A stretch of DNA of 64,000 bases from Geobacter sp. OR-1 (GTDB lineage Bacteria; Desulfobacterota; Desulfuromonadia; Geobacterales; DSM-12255): assembly GCF_000813145.1 (NCBI RefSeq), contig NZ_BAZF01000012.1, forward strand, positions 1-64,000, written 5' to 3'. Below, piece by piece: positions 52,335 through 61,428 of this stretch. How positions within the stretch are numbered: position 1 is the first letter of the stretch; every line of letters begins with the position of its first letter. The notes beneath the pieces are model-generated. The model was given only the letters and a program-made list of their open reading frames with translations. It had not been told where the DNA came from and made no database searches. The position numbers and the translations under genes were made by a program.

Positions 52335-52688
52335 TCATCCTGACTTGCTATCCCTGTTTTTTAGAATCGGGACGGCTGCGTAGATTATCAGGATAACCGC
52401 AAAGCAGGTTATCGCCGCTACAGTATATGCAAGATTCTTCCCTTCCCAAAGTCCCAAGAACTCCTTGCTCATTTCATGCAATAGCATGTTGAGTTTTCCT
52501 CCGGCCGCCTCCATTTCGTGCCTGAATCTTTTAGAGTGTTCATAATCGTAGAATACTGATTCAGGCAGATCCTGCGCTGTCAGATATATTCCAATAGATG
52601 TACTCATTCCGATAAGGAAAACGATTCCTGAGGATATGTACAATTTGATTTTCAGCTTTGGGGGATCAACCTTCATGAAGTGGTCCAT
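52335..52688 (-). CDS. Hypothetical two-helix membrane protein
   Basis: 117 residues. Membrane segments LYISSGIVFLIGMSTSIGIYL and YTVAAITCFAVILIIYAAVPIL flank a 40-residue periplasmic helix. No family recognised. Confidence 0.7.
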   Translation of the reverse strand: MDHFMKVDPPKLKIKLYISSGIVFLIGMSTSIGIYLTAQDLPESVFYDYEHSKRFRHEMEAAGGKLNMLLHEMSKEFLGLWEGKNLAYTVAAITCFAVILIIYAAVPILKNRDSKSG

Positions 52689-52797
52689 ACACCTGAAAAA
52701 CGAGAATACAGATCGTCATTAATAGATGGCTGAATCTGGAATCCGATACCCCATGTGATATATTTGATGCGAAATTATAGTGTCCCTGGAGGGCCAT

Positions 52798-52953
52798 ATG
52801 TCAACACCGCTTATTGTCCTGGCAGTCATTCTGGCGATATGTGCATTCATCCTCATACCGGCCATGATGGTCAAGAGTGGCCCTCAAAAAAGCAATGACC
52901 AGCATGTTCAGGGGAAACCCAGCAAAAACCAGAAGAAGAAAAAGAAGCGCTGA
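52798..52953 (+). CDS. Micro membrane protein, 51 residues
   Basis: ATG 52798 with GGAGGG six bases upstream. One membrane helix at the N-terminus (LIVLAVILAICAFILIPAMM) and a Lys-rich cytoplasmic tail (KPSKNQKKKKKR). Below usual ORF length limits. The SD, helix and charge pattern support a real gene of unknown function. Confidence 0.65.
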   Translation: MSTPLIVLAVILAICAFILIPAMMVKSGPQKSNDQHVQGKPSKNQKKKKKR

Positions 52954-53112
52954 AGACGAGTCACTGCCTATTTCTGATTTGTCAGCTTTCCACTATCTTC
53001 CGCTTAAAGCCCGCTTATCTGCTGTCGGCAAAGCAGCTGACTACCTGTGCAAGATTTCTGAAACCGCTCCTGTAAACCGCATGGACCCATCCCCTGTGTT
53101 GAAAAATTCAAG

Positions 53113-54192
53113 CTATCGATAGAGTTGCATGGCATCGCAAGAGTATAAGGGCATGGGGGTGAGGTGCTCCGGCATCCTGAGTATGGTTGTCCCGGTTGGA
53201 GGAGAAAGCTCGGCGTACAATTCGTCACTGCGACCGAGATAGGTCTTGGAAAGGTGTACCGGCAGGAAGTATTTCGGCCGAATCTGCTCTAGCATTTCAT
53301 TCATGTCTGCAGTGCAGAGGTGATGAGATGAACGCGCCTTATGCTTGTCATCCTGAAGGAAGGCGCATTCTCCAACCAGCAGGGTGACCCCGTTAAGAAG
53401 CCGCTCTGCCTTTTCCCGATTTCCCGCAAGAAACCCAATGTCAGTGAGGTAACCGATACTTGCAGAGGAATACTCGCCCTGAATCTTGTTATACAAGCCT
53501 TGAGCGTCTTCGATGAGTTGCTCCTGAACTTCATCATTCACTCGTCGTACAACCTTGAGCTGACCGGAATCCTTCCAGTCTTCAAAGAAACGCCTCTTCA
53601 ACTCGCGCATCCACTCCCCCGGAATCAAGCCGAGTGCTGCCATCTTCTGCGGATCAACCTGAAATATCTTTTGCTCCACTACCCTGAACGCCAGAACCGG
53701 AATCCCATGATCAAGCAGTTCTGCCGAAACTTCCATATGATTGAGGCGATAGATTATTCCCTCGCGCGGCGCTACCCCGACTTTGCTGCGGGCAAATGCG
53801 TCAGGCCCGTAAAAGCGGAAGCTGTGGACATCAAACTGATGGATCTCATGCACCATGAAGGTGCACCAGTAAGGCTCCGCCAGATTCCAGTCATACCCTC
53901 TCAAGCGTGCTTCAACTCTGTCGGCAAATCCTGGTGGTCCGAACAGGTCAATTGTTCGCGGGCTCGCATGGACCTGTCGGAGAAACGCGTCAAACCCCAT
54001 AAAGTGATCCATATGTGCATGGGTGACGAAAATGGCCCTTACCGGCTTCATCTCCCGTTTCGCAACGTGGGAGAGCGCTCCGCAGTCGATCATTATGCTC
54101 TGGTGTATTGGTCGGTCACGTATGACCAGGCAGGGATCGTCTATAAGCCCGGAAAAATAGGTAGGTTCAAGGTATCGAAATAGTCTGGTCAT
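53113..54192 (-). CDS. Metallo-beta-lactamase-fold hydrolase (RNase Z-like)
   Basis: 359 residues. Zinc motif THAHMDHFMG at 57-66 (His58, His60, Asp62, His63), ASIGYLTD with its Asp, and the C-terminal PVHLSKTY His. Resembles RNase Z-like proteins of the 3'-processing group, but lacks the tRNA-exosite, so it may act on other phosphodiesters. Confidence 0.88.
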   Translation of the reverse strand: MTRLFRYLEPTYFSGLIDDPCLVIRDRPIHQSIMIDCGALSHVAKREMKPVRAIFVTHAHMDHFMGFDAFLRQVHASPRTIDLFGPPGFADRVEARLRGYDWNLAEPYWCTFMVHEIHQFDVHSFRFYGPDAFARSKVGVAPREGIIYRLNHMEVSAELLDHGIPVLAFRVVEQKIFQVDPQKMAALGLIPGEWMRELKRRFFEDWKDSGQLKVVRRVNDEVQEQLIEDAQGLYNKIQGEYSSASIGYLTDIGFLAGNREKAERLLNGVTLLVGECAFLQDDKHKARSSHHLCTADMNEMLEQIRPKYFLPVHLSKTYLGRSDELYAELSPPTGTTILRMPEHLTPMPLYSCDAMQLYR

Positions 54193-54306
54193 TCCGCATT
54201 ACCTGCTTGCAACAGATACCAGAGAAGGATTTGTTGTCAGTCGACAAAAATTAGCATCACCACAATTTAATCACTGCGTTGTTCCTATCGGTAATTTCCT
54301 GAGGGA

Positions 54307-55464
54307 TCAGAAAAGTTCGATTCTTACTTGACGATTGACCAGCCGGTTATTAAGCCATAGCCTCATGAGGGGGTCAGTCAGGTTAAACAACCCGCTCTCA
54401 TCTCTTTCGATGTGATCTTCCGTAATCAGGGTAGCCAGAGATTTCTTCACAGTGCCAGCATTTGACAATCTATGTTTCGACATGTAATCCCCAGCCATGG
54501 GGTGTTGGGTTGGTTCTGCCGCAAGAGCCTGCAAAAGTGTCCGTACCTGCGGCGTCAGTCCGGCGTAGATCGCCATGAATTGCGATGATTCTCGGTCTAA
54601 GGTGTCATTGATGGCATCTAGTAGGTCCTGATTGGAAGGGCTTTTCGGAGCAGTCATCTCGAAAAGCGTATGGGCAATTGCGGTCACGCTGTAAGTATGA
54701 CATGCGACAGTGGCAACGATGTCGTCAGTGATATTGCGATCCCAGGCCGCTCCAGAAGCTGCAACAACGGCAACAAGATGCTCAGAGAACTCGTCGGAAT
54801 TGATCAACGGCAAGTTTCGTACGGTTGCTCCGCGATAAAAGGCTCTTTTGGGGGATTCGAACATGTCCCGGAGTATTTTCCGGCGAGAACCGATAAACAG
54901 GTATGATGCCTTCTGGTGCTGGATTGTAGTGCGCAGCGCAGCCTCGATGGCCTCACCATCCTTCAGTAATGCGAGATCCTGGAATTCGTCGAGCACAACA
55001 AGCAGCGGTATATCAAATTTGTCAGAGACTTTATCGAGATCTCCAACTACCGACACGAGCCTGTCGATCCCGCCTCGCACCGCCCCGGAAGCTGACACAG
55101 AGATAGTGAACGTTCCGTCCGGATTCATGGTGACAACCGGCAAGTACGCCCTGATAAGGGATGCAAGTCGCTGGAAGATTTTTTTATCCAAACTGAGGGC
55201 GGCAAATAGAGCAATCGCAATCCGCTCTGCTGCGGCATCGGCAGACGGCACCGCGCTGAGATCAGCTATCGAGACGACACCTCCGGCATTTCGGTAATCT
55301 CTGGCAAGCCTGTAAGCAAGCGTAGTTTTCCCGGCCCTGCGTGGAGCGAGAAGTACGTTGTTGTTCCCTGATCTAGCTTCCAGCATCAGCGCAGCGAGTA
55401 TTTCCGTTTGATTGCAAAACGGTTCTTTGTCGCCCAGAACGGTTTTGGAGAAGGGGTTGCGCAT
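54307..55464 (-). CDS. Orphan AAA ATPase (archaeal-ATPase type)
   Basis: 385 residues from ATG 55464 (AGGAG four bases upstream; TTG 55482 less likely). Walker A APRRAGKTT at 40-48, Walker B LLVVLDEFQDLAL, sensor LFIGSRRK, and a C-terminal winged helix ending in RLWLNNRLV. Similar to MoxR/archaeal ATPases coupled to nucleases or defence, but none is adjacent. Confidence 0.9.
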   Translation of the reverse strand: MRNPFSKTVLGDKEPFCNQTEILAALMLEARSGNNNVLLAPRRAGKTTLAYRLARDYRNAGGVVSIADLSAVPSADAAAERIAIALFAALSLDKKIFQRLASLIRAYLPVVTMNPDGTFTISVSASGAVRGGIDRLVSVVGDLDKVSDKFDIPLLVVLDEFQDLALLKDGEAIEAALRTTIQHQKASYLFIGSRRKILRDMFESPKRAFYRGATVRNLPLINSDEFSEHLVAVVAASGAAWDRNITDDIVATVACHTYSVTAIAHTLFEMTAPKSPSNQDLLDAINDTLDRESSQFMAIYAGLTPQVRTLLQALAAEPTQHPMAGDYMSKHRLSNAGTVKKSLATLITEDHIERDESGLFNLTDPLMRLWLNNRLVNRQVRIELF

Positions 55465-55602
55465 AGCACTCCTATTACTCAACTATTAGTATAATACTGC
55501 TAGTTAAGTAGCAAATCAACTAAAAGTAAAATATATGAGTTCTGAGTTATATTTATGTTGCGTAAAACTCATCCACTTATTAACAGACAAGCCTCTATGA
55601 AC

Positions 55603-56217
55603 TTACAGTGCACCTGAGTTTCTGAGAAGTTTCGCCACAGATTCTGCAAGAAGCCGGTATCCTGCTGCATTTGGGTGGATAGCGTCAGACTTCAGACTGC
55701 TTTTTGATAGTATCCGCTTCAATGCTTCACTTTCCAGCGGGATGTCATTCTCCCTTGCAATCTCCTGGTAAAACGTCGGCAATTTGAGGCCGAACTCCAG
55801 TTTCGGCACTCCAATGAGTACCACGGCAACCCCGCGATTCCTTGCAACTGCGATCATCTCTCCCAGATTTGCTTTCGCCTGCGCTTCGTCCTGACGCTGC
55901 AGGAAATCGTTGCCGCCGAGACAGAGGAGCATCAGTGCCGGACGATTTTCATCAAGGGTTGCTGCAAGGCGCTGTTTCGCAATTCCGGTCGTCTCGCCCG
56001 GCACACCGGCATTCACGACATTTCTTCCGATGAGACCCGCCAGAACGGACGGGTAGCTCTCAGTGGGTGCAGCTCCAGTACCAAAGGTGATGCTGTCGCC
56101 GAATGCGAGAACGACTGCATCGCTCGGGAGTTTCTCTATTTGCGGCGTCTTGTTGCATGAGAAGAGGAAGAGAATTCCGCAGATTAGAAACAACCCTGCT
56201 GTCAGTGATCGTAGCAC
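55603..56217 (-). CDS. GDSL arylesterase (TesA-like), exported
   Basis: 204 residues with a lipobox-like signal LFLFSCNK. GDSIT (Ser), NAGVPGET (Gly), LGGND (Asn) and the HPNAAGY His/Asp block are the GDSL family blocks. Hydrolyses acyl esters in the periplasm. Confidence 0.94.
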   Translation of the reverse strand: MLRSLTAGLFLICGILFLFSCNKTPQIEKLPSDAVVLAFGDSITFGTGAAPTESYPSVLAGLIGRNVVNAGVPGETTGIAKQRLAATLDENRPALMLLCLGGNDFLQRQDEAQAKANLGEMIAVARNRGVAVVLIGVPKLEFGLKLPTFYQEIARENDIPLESEALKRILSKSSLKSDAIHPNAAGYRLLAESVAKLLRNSGAL

Positions 56218-56228
56218 TTCTACACCTC

Positions 56229-56525
56229 TCAGAGCTTGTCTTTTACGCTCCGCACTTTGTCTTCCATGCTCTGACTGCGATCTGTCCGGGTGCCGAGTTT
56301 TATAGTTGTAGTAATGCGGGGCGCTCCCATTTCGTGGACAACCTCATGACATTTCTTCACCGCCGCAAAGACATCATCCCATTCGCCTTCAATATTGGTC
56401 CCGTAGGAGTGCAGGGAAGTCTTAAGACCTGCTTCGGTCAGCACCTTTTCGCAGGCTGCGATGTACGGTGACAGGGACACCCCGACACCGATCGGGACAA
56501 CGCATAGATCAACAAGTACTTTCAT
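56229..56525 (-). CDS. MTH1187/YkoF thiamine-binding protein
   Basis: 98 residues; MKVLVDLCVVPIGVGVSLSPYI start and TSLHSYGTNIEGEWDDVF match the MTH1187 family, which binds thiamine or its precursors. Confidence 0.92.
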   Translation of the reverse strand: MKVLVDLCVVPIGVGVSLSPYIAACEKVLTEAGLKTSLHSYGTNIEGEWDDVFAAVKKCHEVVHEMGAPRITTTIKLGTRTDRSQSMEDKVRSVKDKL

Positions 56526-56542
56526 CCGTTCACTGCTCCTTT

Positions 56543-56830
56543 CTATGTCTTCGGCTCAGTTCTGGTAAGGATGCTGCGCTGCAGACCGAGAAGGTTCCGT
56601 GCTTCGCTTATTGCAGTGGCAAACCCGTCCCTGCTTGCATGATAGATTGCATTGGGCTCACCCTCTTCATCCCATGGCCAGCCAGTTCTGACAATCATGA
56701 TCAGCAGCTCTTCAAGTGCATCAGTTCGCTTTCTGAGGACGTCGTACTCTTTCAGTAACTCTGATACAAGCGACGGTTCGATAACTCCGTTTTCAAGTTG
56801 GAACTGTATCGTTTGCAGTAGTTTTGACAT
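56543..56830 (-). CDS. Hypothetical helical protein
   Basis: 95 residues, all-helical, GGGAG before the ATG. The start lies 38 bp inside the DUF985 gene. Family not recognised. Confidence 0.65.
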   Translation of the reverse strand: MSKLLQTIQFQLENGVIEPSLVSELLKEYDVLRKRTDALEELLIMIVRTGWPWDEEGEPNAIYHASRDGFATAISEARNLLGLQRSILTRTEPKT

Positions 56831-57347
56831 GGGTTACGCTCTCCCTAGTTAGTTGACGAATAATCCCGGTGTGCGATGGTAACTGCCGTATCAGGTCATC
56901 TCTATCCGCCATTTCAAAGTCGGCAAAATCGAATCCTGGTGAAACCGTACAGCTCACCAGTGCATAGCCGCCGTTGCCGGTAACTTCAGCTCCGAACCAG
57001 AACCCGGCAGGGACAACGGCTTGAAATGATGCACCGGCATCAAGGTCGGCACCCAGACGATGAGTCTGATAGCTGCCATCCTGCGACAGCATATGGATAG
57101 TCAGCGTTGTACCGCTATGGAAATGCCATAGTTCGTCGGATTTGATCCGGTGGAACGCAGAGAAATCGCCCTTCTCTAAAAGGAAGTAGATCGCCGTGCA
57201 GAATGAGCGGTCACCGGAGAATCGATCAGGAAGTGCTGCTGCAGGAATAGTCTCTTCTGAACGGTATGTCTCCCGATACCAGCCTCCTTCCGGATGACGG
57301 AGCAGTTCGAGTTTTCTAATCAACTCAATTGCTGTAGGTGCAGTCAT
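56793..57347 (-). CDS. DUF985 cupin
   Basis: 184 residues from ATG 57347; a GTG at 57362 behind GGGGGG is possible. LRKLELLRHPEGGWYRETYRS, AIYFLLEKGDFSAFHRIKSDELWHFHSG and VVPAGFWFGAEV are the DUF985 cupin motifs. Unknown small-molecule role. Confidence 0.9.
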   Translation of the reverse strand: MTAPTAIELIRKLELLRHPEGGWYRETYRSEETIPAAALPDRFSGDRSFCTAIYFLLEKGDFSAFHRIKSDELWHFHSGTTLTIHMLSQDGSYQTHRLGADLDAGASFQAVVPAGFWFGAEVTGNGGYALVSCTVSPGFDFADFEMADRDDLIRQLPSHTGIIRQLTRESVTHVKTTANDTVPT

Positions 57348-57371
57348 ACATTCTCTCGGCACGTTCCCCCC

Positions 57372-58151
57372 CTACCCTATTCTCACTGACTGCATGGAAA
57401 TAGAACCCATGACTATCTGATCAGCAAAGAATGAAACCGTATCGTCCGCCATCTGCAGAGCCAGAATGTAAAGTAGTGGCAGATAGTGCTCGTTCGTCGG
57501 AATTGAAAGGCGTGACGATGATCCAAGGGAAGAGTAGTCAATCAGGTTGTCTACAGCGCCTTTATGGATTAACCCGGTCACCAGTGTATTGAACTCTGAA
57601 GCCCACTGATACGGTGAATCGTCATTCCAACGCATGAGGGAGAGGTTGTGGACTATGTTGCCACTTCCTACAATGAGAACTCCCTCTTTCCGGAGAGGGA
57701 GCAGCTTCTTTGCCAGTTCGAAATGTTCGCGGGGTGACTTTTTCAGGTCAAGGGAGAGCTGGATAACCGGTATGTCGGCTTCCGGATACATACGGCGCAG
57801 TACTGACCAGGCACCATGATCGAACCCCCATGATTCGTCGGCAGCAATCTCTTCCAGCCCGATCAAATCCCGGACATGATGAGCAAGTTCCGGTGAACCG
57901 ATTGCAGGGTACTGCACCCGGAATAGTTCATCTGGGAAGCCATAGAAGTCGTGAATCGTTCGCGGCGACTCCATGGCGGTTACTCTGGTGCCGTCAGTCT
58001 CCCAATGCGCAGAGACACAGATTATCGACTTCGGGTGCGGGATCGTTGCGGCCTGTTCTCTCCAGGCTACTACGAAAGGAGTTTCTTCTATCGCGTTCAT
58101 CGGGTTGCCGTGACCGATGAAAAGGGCCGGCATCTGATGTTCAGTTGTCAT
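57372..58151 (-). CDS. DODA-type extradiol ring-cleavage dioxygenase (YgiD-like)
   Basis: 259 residues. ALFIGHGNPMNA (His), SAHWETDGTRVT (His), GSGNIVHNL (His) and Glu in the metal site are present. Family includes 4,5-DOPA dioxygenase. Confidence 0.94.
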   Translation of the reverse strand: MTTEHQMPALFIGHGNPMNAIEETPFVVAWREQAATIPHPKSIICVSAHWETDGTRVTAMESPRTIHDFYGFPDELFRVQYPAIGSPELAHHVRDLIGLEEIAADESWGFDHGAWSVLRRMYPEADIPVIQLSLDLKKSPREHFELAKKLLPLRKEGVLIVGSGNIVHNLSLMRWNDDSPYQWASEFNTLVTGLIHKGAVDNLIDYSSLGSSSRLSIPTNEHYLPLLYILALQMADDTVSFFADQIVMGSISMQSVRIG

Positions 58152-58221
58152 GATGGTAGACCTCCAGGCAGTCTACATGTATTTCCCGTTGAGCAGCAGG
58201 GGGGTCAGAGCTACGCCGAAC

Positions 58222-58782
58222 TCAAACCGTCGAGGATATGTTTTCGAGAATTTCCTCCACGCCTTTCACCTGGGCAAATACCGCACCGAGTGCCGCCATA
58301 TACGAGGCATGTACCTGTGCTGCCGGAACGGTTACTCCATTGAAGGACAAATCCCTGGTGGCACAGGCATCGTGGGTAACGATGCAGGAAAACCCGAGGT
58401 CGAAGGCAGCCCTTACCGTGGTATCGACACACATGTGACTCATCATACCGCAGATAAGGAGAGTTCCAATTTTATCAGCCTTAAGCTGTTCCAGGAGACT
58501 GGTGTCACGGAAACTGCTGGGGAAATGCTTGGTGATTACCGGTTCCGTGGGTAATGGAGCTACTGATTTGTGAATCGCTGCACCTTCAGTATCCGGGAGG
58601 AAGAATGTTGCGCCAGGTTGCATGGAGATATGCTGCACATGGTACACAGGCCATGACTGCTTTCTGAACGCTGACAGAAGCCGTAATGCTGCTGCCGCTG
58701 CCTGAACGCTGCCAACCAGTTCCATCTTGCCGCCGGGGAAATAGTCATTCTGATTGTCGATGATAAGAAGCGCTGTTTTCAT
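58222..58782 (-). CDS. Isochorismatase-like cysteine hydrolase
   Basis: 186 residues. ALLIIDNQNDYFPGG (Asp), the Lys in ITKHFPSSF, and catalytic Cys in GMMSHMCVDTTVRAA with the cis-peptide before it. Hydrolyses amides such as nicotinamide-like compounds; substrate unknown. Confidence 0.93.
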   Translation of the reverse strand: MKTALLIIDNQNDYFPGGKMELVGSVQAAAAALRLLSAFRKQSWPVYHVQHISMQPGATFFLPDTEGAAIHKSVAPLPTEPVITKHFPSSFRDTSLLEQLKADKIGTLLICGMMSHMCVDTTVRAAFDLGFSCIVTHDACATRDLSFNGVTVPAAQVHASYMAALGAVFAQVKGVEEILENISSTV

Positions 58783-58804
58783 GCGGTATCCATTCCTTTT
58801 AAAT

Positions 58805-58828
58805 GAAAAACCCCGGCATCACCGGGGC
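58805..58828 (-). terminator. Rho-independent terminator after HHH gene
   Basis: On the minus strand CCCCGG, 5-base loop, CCGGGG, then five T, 25 bases after the HHH-protein stop. Confidence 0.9.
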
Positions 58829-58852
58829 ATTAGTTTGTGCCAGACCTGTTTA

Positions 58853-59209
58853 CTATTTTTTTGCAGCCTGTTTTGCGATGATCTTGTCCTTGATCTTGTC
58901 GTAGGTTGCCTGAGGAACAATCTTCTTGGAAACGAGTTGGTCCTTCTTCGCATAAGGACGACCAGCGATGATCTTCTTACTGTAAGCGTCACCGATTCCC
59001 GCAAGCCCTTTCAGCTGCTCTTCAGTGGCTGAATTGATGTCAAGCAATTCTTCTTTGGCAGCAGCCGACTCGGCCTTCTTATCTGCGGGTGTCGTCTTGG
59101 CCGCTTCCGCAGGTTTTGCAGCAGGCGCTTTCTTATCAGCAGCGAAGACAGGGAGAGAGATGGCCAGGGCGAGCAGGATGGCAAACAACAGGGCGAACTG
59201 TTTTCTCAT
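58853..59209 (-). CDS. Exported helix-hairpin-helix protein (ComEA-like)
   Basis: 118 residues with a signal peptide (LLFAILLALAISLPVFA), a Lys/Ala-rich linker and HhH: LLDINSATEEQLKGLAGIGDAYSKKIIAG. Binds DNA; similar to ComEA domains. Its gene follows the HU gene. Confidence 0.92.
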   Translation of the reverse strand: MRKQFALLFAILLALAISLPVFAADKKAPAAKPAEAAKTTPADKKAESAAAKEELLDINSATEEQLKGLAGIGDAYSKKIIAGRPYAKKDQLVSKKIVPQATYDKIKDKIIAKQAAKK

Positions 59210-59243
59210 TTTATTGTCTCCTTATCACGATGGGCGTAAATTA

Positions 59244-59606
59244 TTATTTCTTCTTGGCCTTTGCCGCTGTTTTAGCAGGAGCTTTCGCTGCCTTTGCAGC
59301 AGGTTTCGCCTTTTCTTTCTTGCAAACAAATTTGCATGCATCAAGATCTTTGAGATTTTTTCCGGCGGTAAACTTACCGACCCGCTTGGCAGCGATTTTC
59401 AGCGGTTTGCCTGTCTGGGGGTTTCTGCCGGTTCGAGCGGCTCGTTTGAGTGTGGAGAAAGTTCCGAAGCCCAATAATGAGATTTTCCCGTCGTTCATCA
59501 GTTCTGTGGTTACGGTGCACTGGAACGCTGCTACGGCTGCTTCTGCCTGTGCTTTGGTAAGCTTTGCCTTCTCTGCAATTTTGGCTACAAGTTCTGCCTT
59601 GGTCAT
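59244..59606 (-). CDS. HU-family protein with histone-like Lys/Ala tail
   Basis: 120 residues. HU fold MTKAELVAKIAEKAKLTKAQAE..., GFGTFSTLKRAARTGRNPQTGKPL; then FVCKKEKAKPAAKAAKAPAK and on, about 30 Lys/Ala/Pro residues as in bacterial histone H1-like proteins. Two cysteines in the core are unusual for HU. Confidence 0.94.
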   Translation of the reverse strand: MTKAELVAKIAEKAKLTKAQAEAAVAAFQCTVTTELMNDGKISLLGFGTFSTLKRAARTGRNPQTGKPLKIAAKRVGKFTAGKNLKDLDACKFVCKKEKAKPAAKAAKAPAKTAAKAKKK

Positions 59607-59723
59607 GTTCCCTTTCCTCCTTGATAATGAAATAATACAGCGAGAATAGCAGGTTTACTCGATGTTACAAGGCAGATCAGGTTGCTATATATCCAACTGA
59701 GTCGATGGCAAAAGATATAATAT

Positions 59724-60191
59724 TCATATTGTGCCGCTGGACAATATTGCCTTTACCGTTTTCTGCCGGTAATCAAAAATTCGCTCAAGCTGTTTTCTTA
59801 CTATTGGGAATGCAGCTTCTCCCAAAGGAATTGATGGAAGCCGGAAGCGAACCTCATCATCGATAATCGTTCTGCCATCTTCGCATTCGGTGAATGTGTG
59901 TCGATGAATCCACTGCTGGTACGGTCCTTCCAGCTGTTCATCTTCGAAATAAACCGGCGGCGACCATTCGGTTATCCTGGTTTTCCAGGAAAATGGAATT
60001 CCAAACAGCTTCAACCGGTAATCGATAAGAGCACCCTGGCACATCACTATCGGCAGGGGTGTGAGGATGGAAAACTGGAGTTCCGGAGGCGTTATCCGCT
60101 CAAGGTTGGCTGCATCAGCGAAAAATTCAAAGACTCGTACCCTTGGAAGAGAAATTGTGAGTGAATAGTTGAGAACATGTTCCTGCTTCAT
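59724..60191 (-). CDS. SRPBCC/START-like ligand-binding protein
   Basis: 155 residues. RVFEFFADAANLERITPPELQFSIL, GIPFSWKTRITEW and HTFTE...RTIIDDEVRFRLP are the START/polyketide-cyclase pattern. Ligand unknown. Confidence 0.9.
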   Translation of the reverse strand: MKQEHVLNYSLTISLPRVRVFEFFADAANLERITPPELQFSILTPLPIVMCQGALIDYRLKLFGIPFSWKTRITEWSPPVYFEDEQLEGPYQQWIHRHTFTECEDGRTIIDDEVRFRLPSIPLGEAAFPIVRKQLERIFDYRQKTVKAILSSGTI

Positions 60192-60346
60192 TTATGTTCA
60201 TATCCTTGAATCAACTACCGCAACTCCTCTTCGATCTTCTCTGGAGTGTCGGTCGATGCATATCGTTTAGCCGGTAATGATGTCACAATAGTGGTCATGT
60301 CTAAATCAGTCAAACTGGTTAATTTAATCGGAATACGGACAGTAGA

Positions 60347-61384
60347 TTATTTTTTGAGATCCCTACGCTCTACTGGCAATGACAATGATCCTCCTAAAGC
60401 AACCAGATAGCCTTTGGCTTCCCCAAGCCCATCTGTCGCATCGTTCCAGCCCAGAGTTCCAAATCGCATGTCATATGCTTCATATCCCAACTGGTTCAGA
60501 AAAAGTGCCGCAGATCCTGCCCAATGACCTACATAGCAGATGAGCACAATTTTTTTGTTCCGGGGAAGTTTGCTCAAGCTGTCCGCCTTGGCAATTTCGC
60601 TGTAAGGAATATTGATCGCCCCGGGGACATGCCCTTTGGAATAATCCTCAGGCCTCTGAAGGCTGACGAGGAAATATTTCTTATCAGTTCCCTTGACTGC
60701 ATTCTCATAAACCTCATTCCTGTTTATGAACAGACCAGGTTTCTGGGCGATAACTGCCTTGGTCCGCTCAATAATGACACCGCGAACATCTTTACCGATA
60801 TTTCCCATGGTCGGGAGTTCGTATCGTTCTTTCTGAATACTATCAGCTGTGCTTACAGGGTATCCGGCAGATCCCGGATAGGGAGACGCGATTTGCGCCC
60901 CAGTCTTGTTCCAGTAACTGAGCCCCATGGAAACAACTTTGGTGTCATAACCGAGTTGGCCGAGAAAAAGGGCGGCTGCCATGGAACGGTGACCATCTTC
61001 ACAGCTCAAGACAATCTTTTTATCCCGTGGCAGTCGAGCCAAGGATGCAGCTTCGGCAATCTCCTGAAATGGAATATTGATGGCACCGGGAATATGCCCC
61101 CTGGCATAGTCATCAGCAGATTGCACGCTCACCAGCAGATAAGAACTGTCTCCACCTTTAACAATCTTCTCATAGACATCCTCGGCCCGCATGAACGGAA
61201 AGGTGCTGAAGTACTTATTACTTACCTGAAGAATTTCGTCTAATACCGGCTCACTGGCAGTTACAGTCTGTTGTAATGCCGGAGAAGAACCTGTTCCGGC
61301 AGCCAGAGCCGAAGTGATAATCAAACAGAAGGCAAGAAGCATCAGAAGGGTAATGGTTCTGATTTGGCGTGGATGGCAATTCAT
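60347..61384 (-). CDS. Exported tandem rhodanese protein
   Basis: 345 residues with a signal peptide. Two rhodanese modules: first with active loop LSCEDGHRS, second with LICYVGHWAG; both have DYARGHIPGAINIPF-like segments. Both keep the loop Cys. Periplasmic sulfurtransferase likely. Confidence 0.92.
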   Translation of the reverse strand: MNCHPRQIRTITLLMLLAFCLIITSALAAGTGSSPALQQTVTASEPVLDEILQVSNKYFSTFPFMRAEDVYEKIVKGGDSSYLLVSVQSADDYARGHIPGAINIPFQEIAEAASLARLPRDKKIVLSCEDGHRSMAAALFLGQLGYDTKVVSMGLSYWNKTGAQIASPYPGSAGYPVSTADSIQKERYELPTMGNIGKDVRGVIIERTKAVIAQKPGLFINRNEVYENAVKGTDKKYFLVSLQRPEDYSKGHVPGAINIPYSEIAKADSLSKLPRNKKIVLICYVGHWAGSAALFLNQLGYEAYDMRFGTLGWNDATDGLGEAKGYLVALGGSLSLPVERRDLKK

Positions 61385-61428
61385 CAGTTGACCTCCGTTA
61401 TTAGGGTATGGAATCTCTGAAAATAACG

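Noticed and set aside
53341-54183. 280-codon plus-strand frame over the MBL-fold gene
   Set aside because: Antisense shadow of a gene with a full zinc motif; composition is not protein-like.
60524-61243. 239-codon plus-strand frame over the rhodanese gene
   Set aside because: Shadow of a real gene with two complete rhodanese modules.
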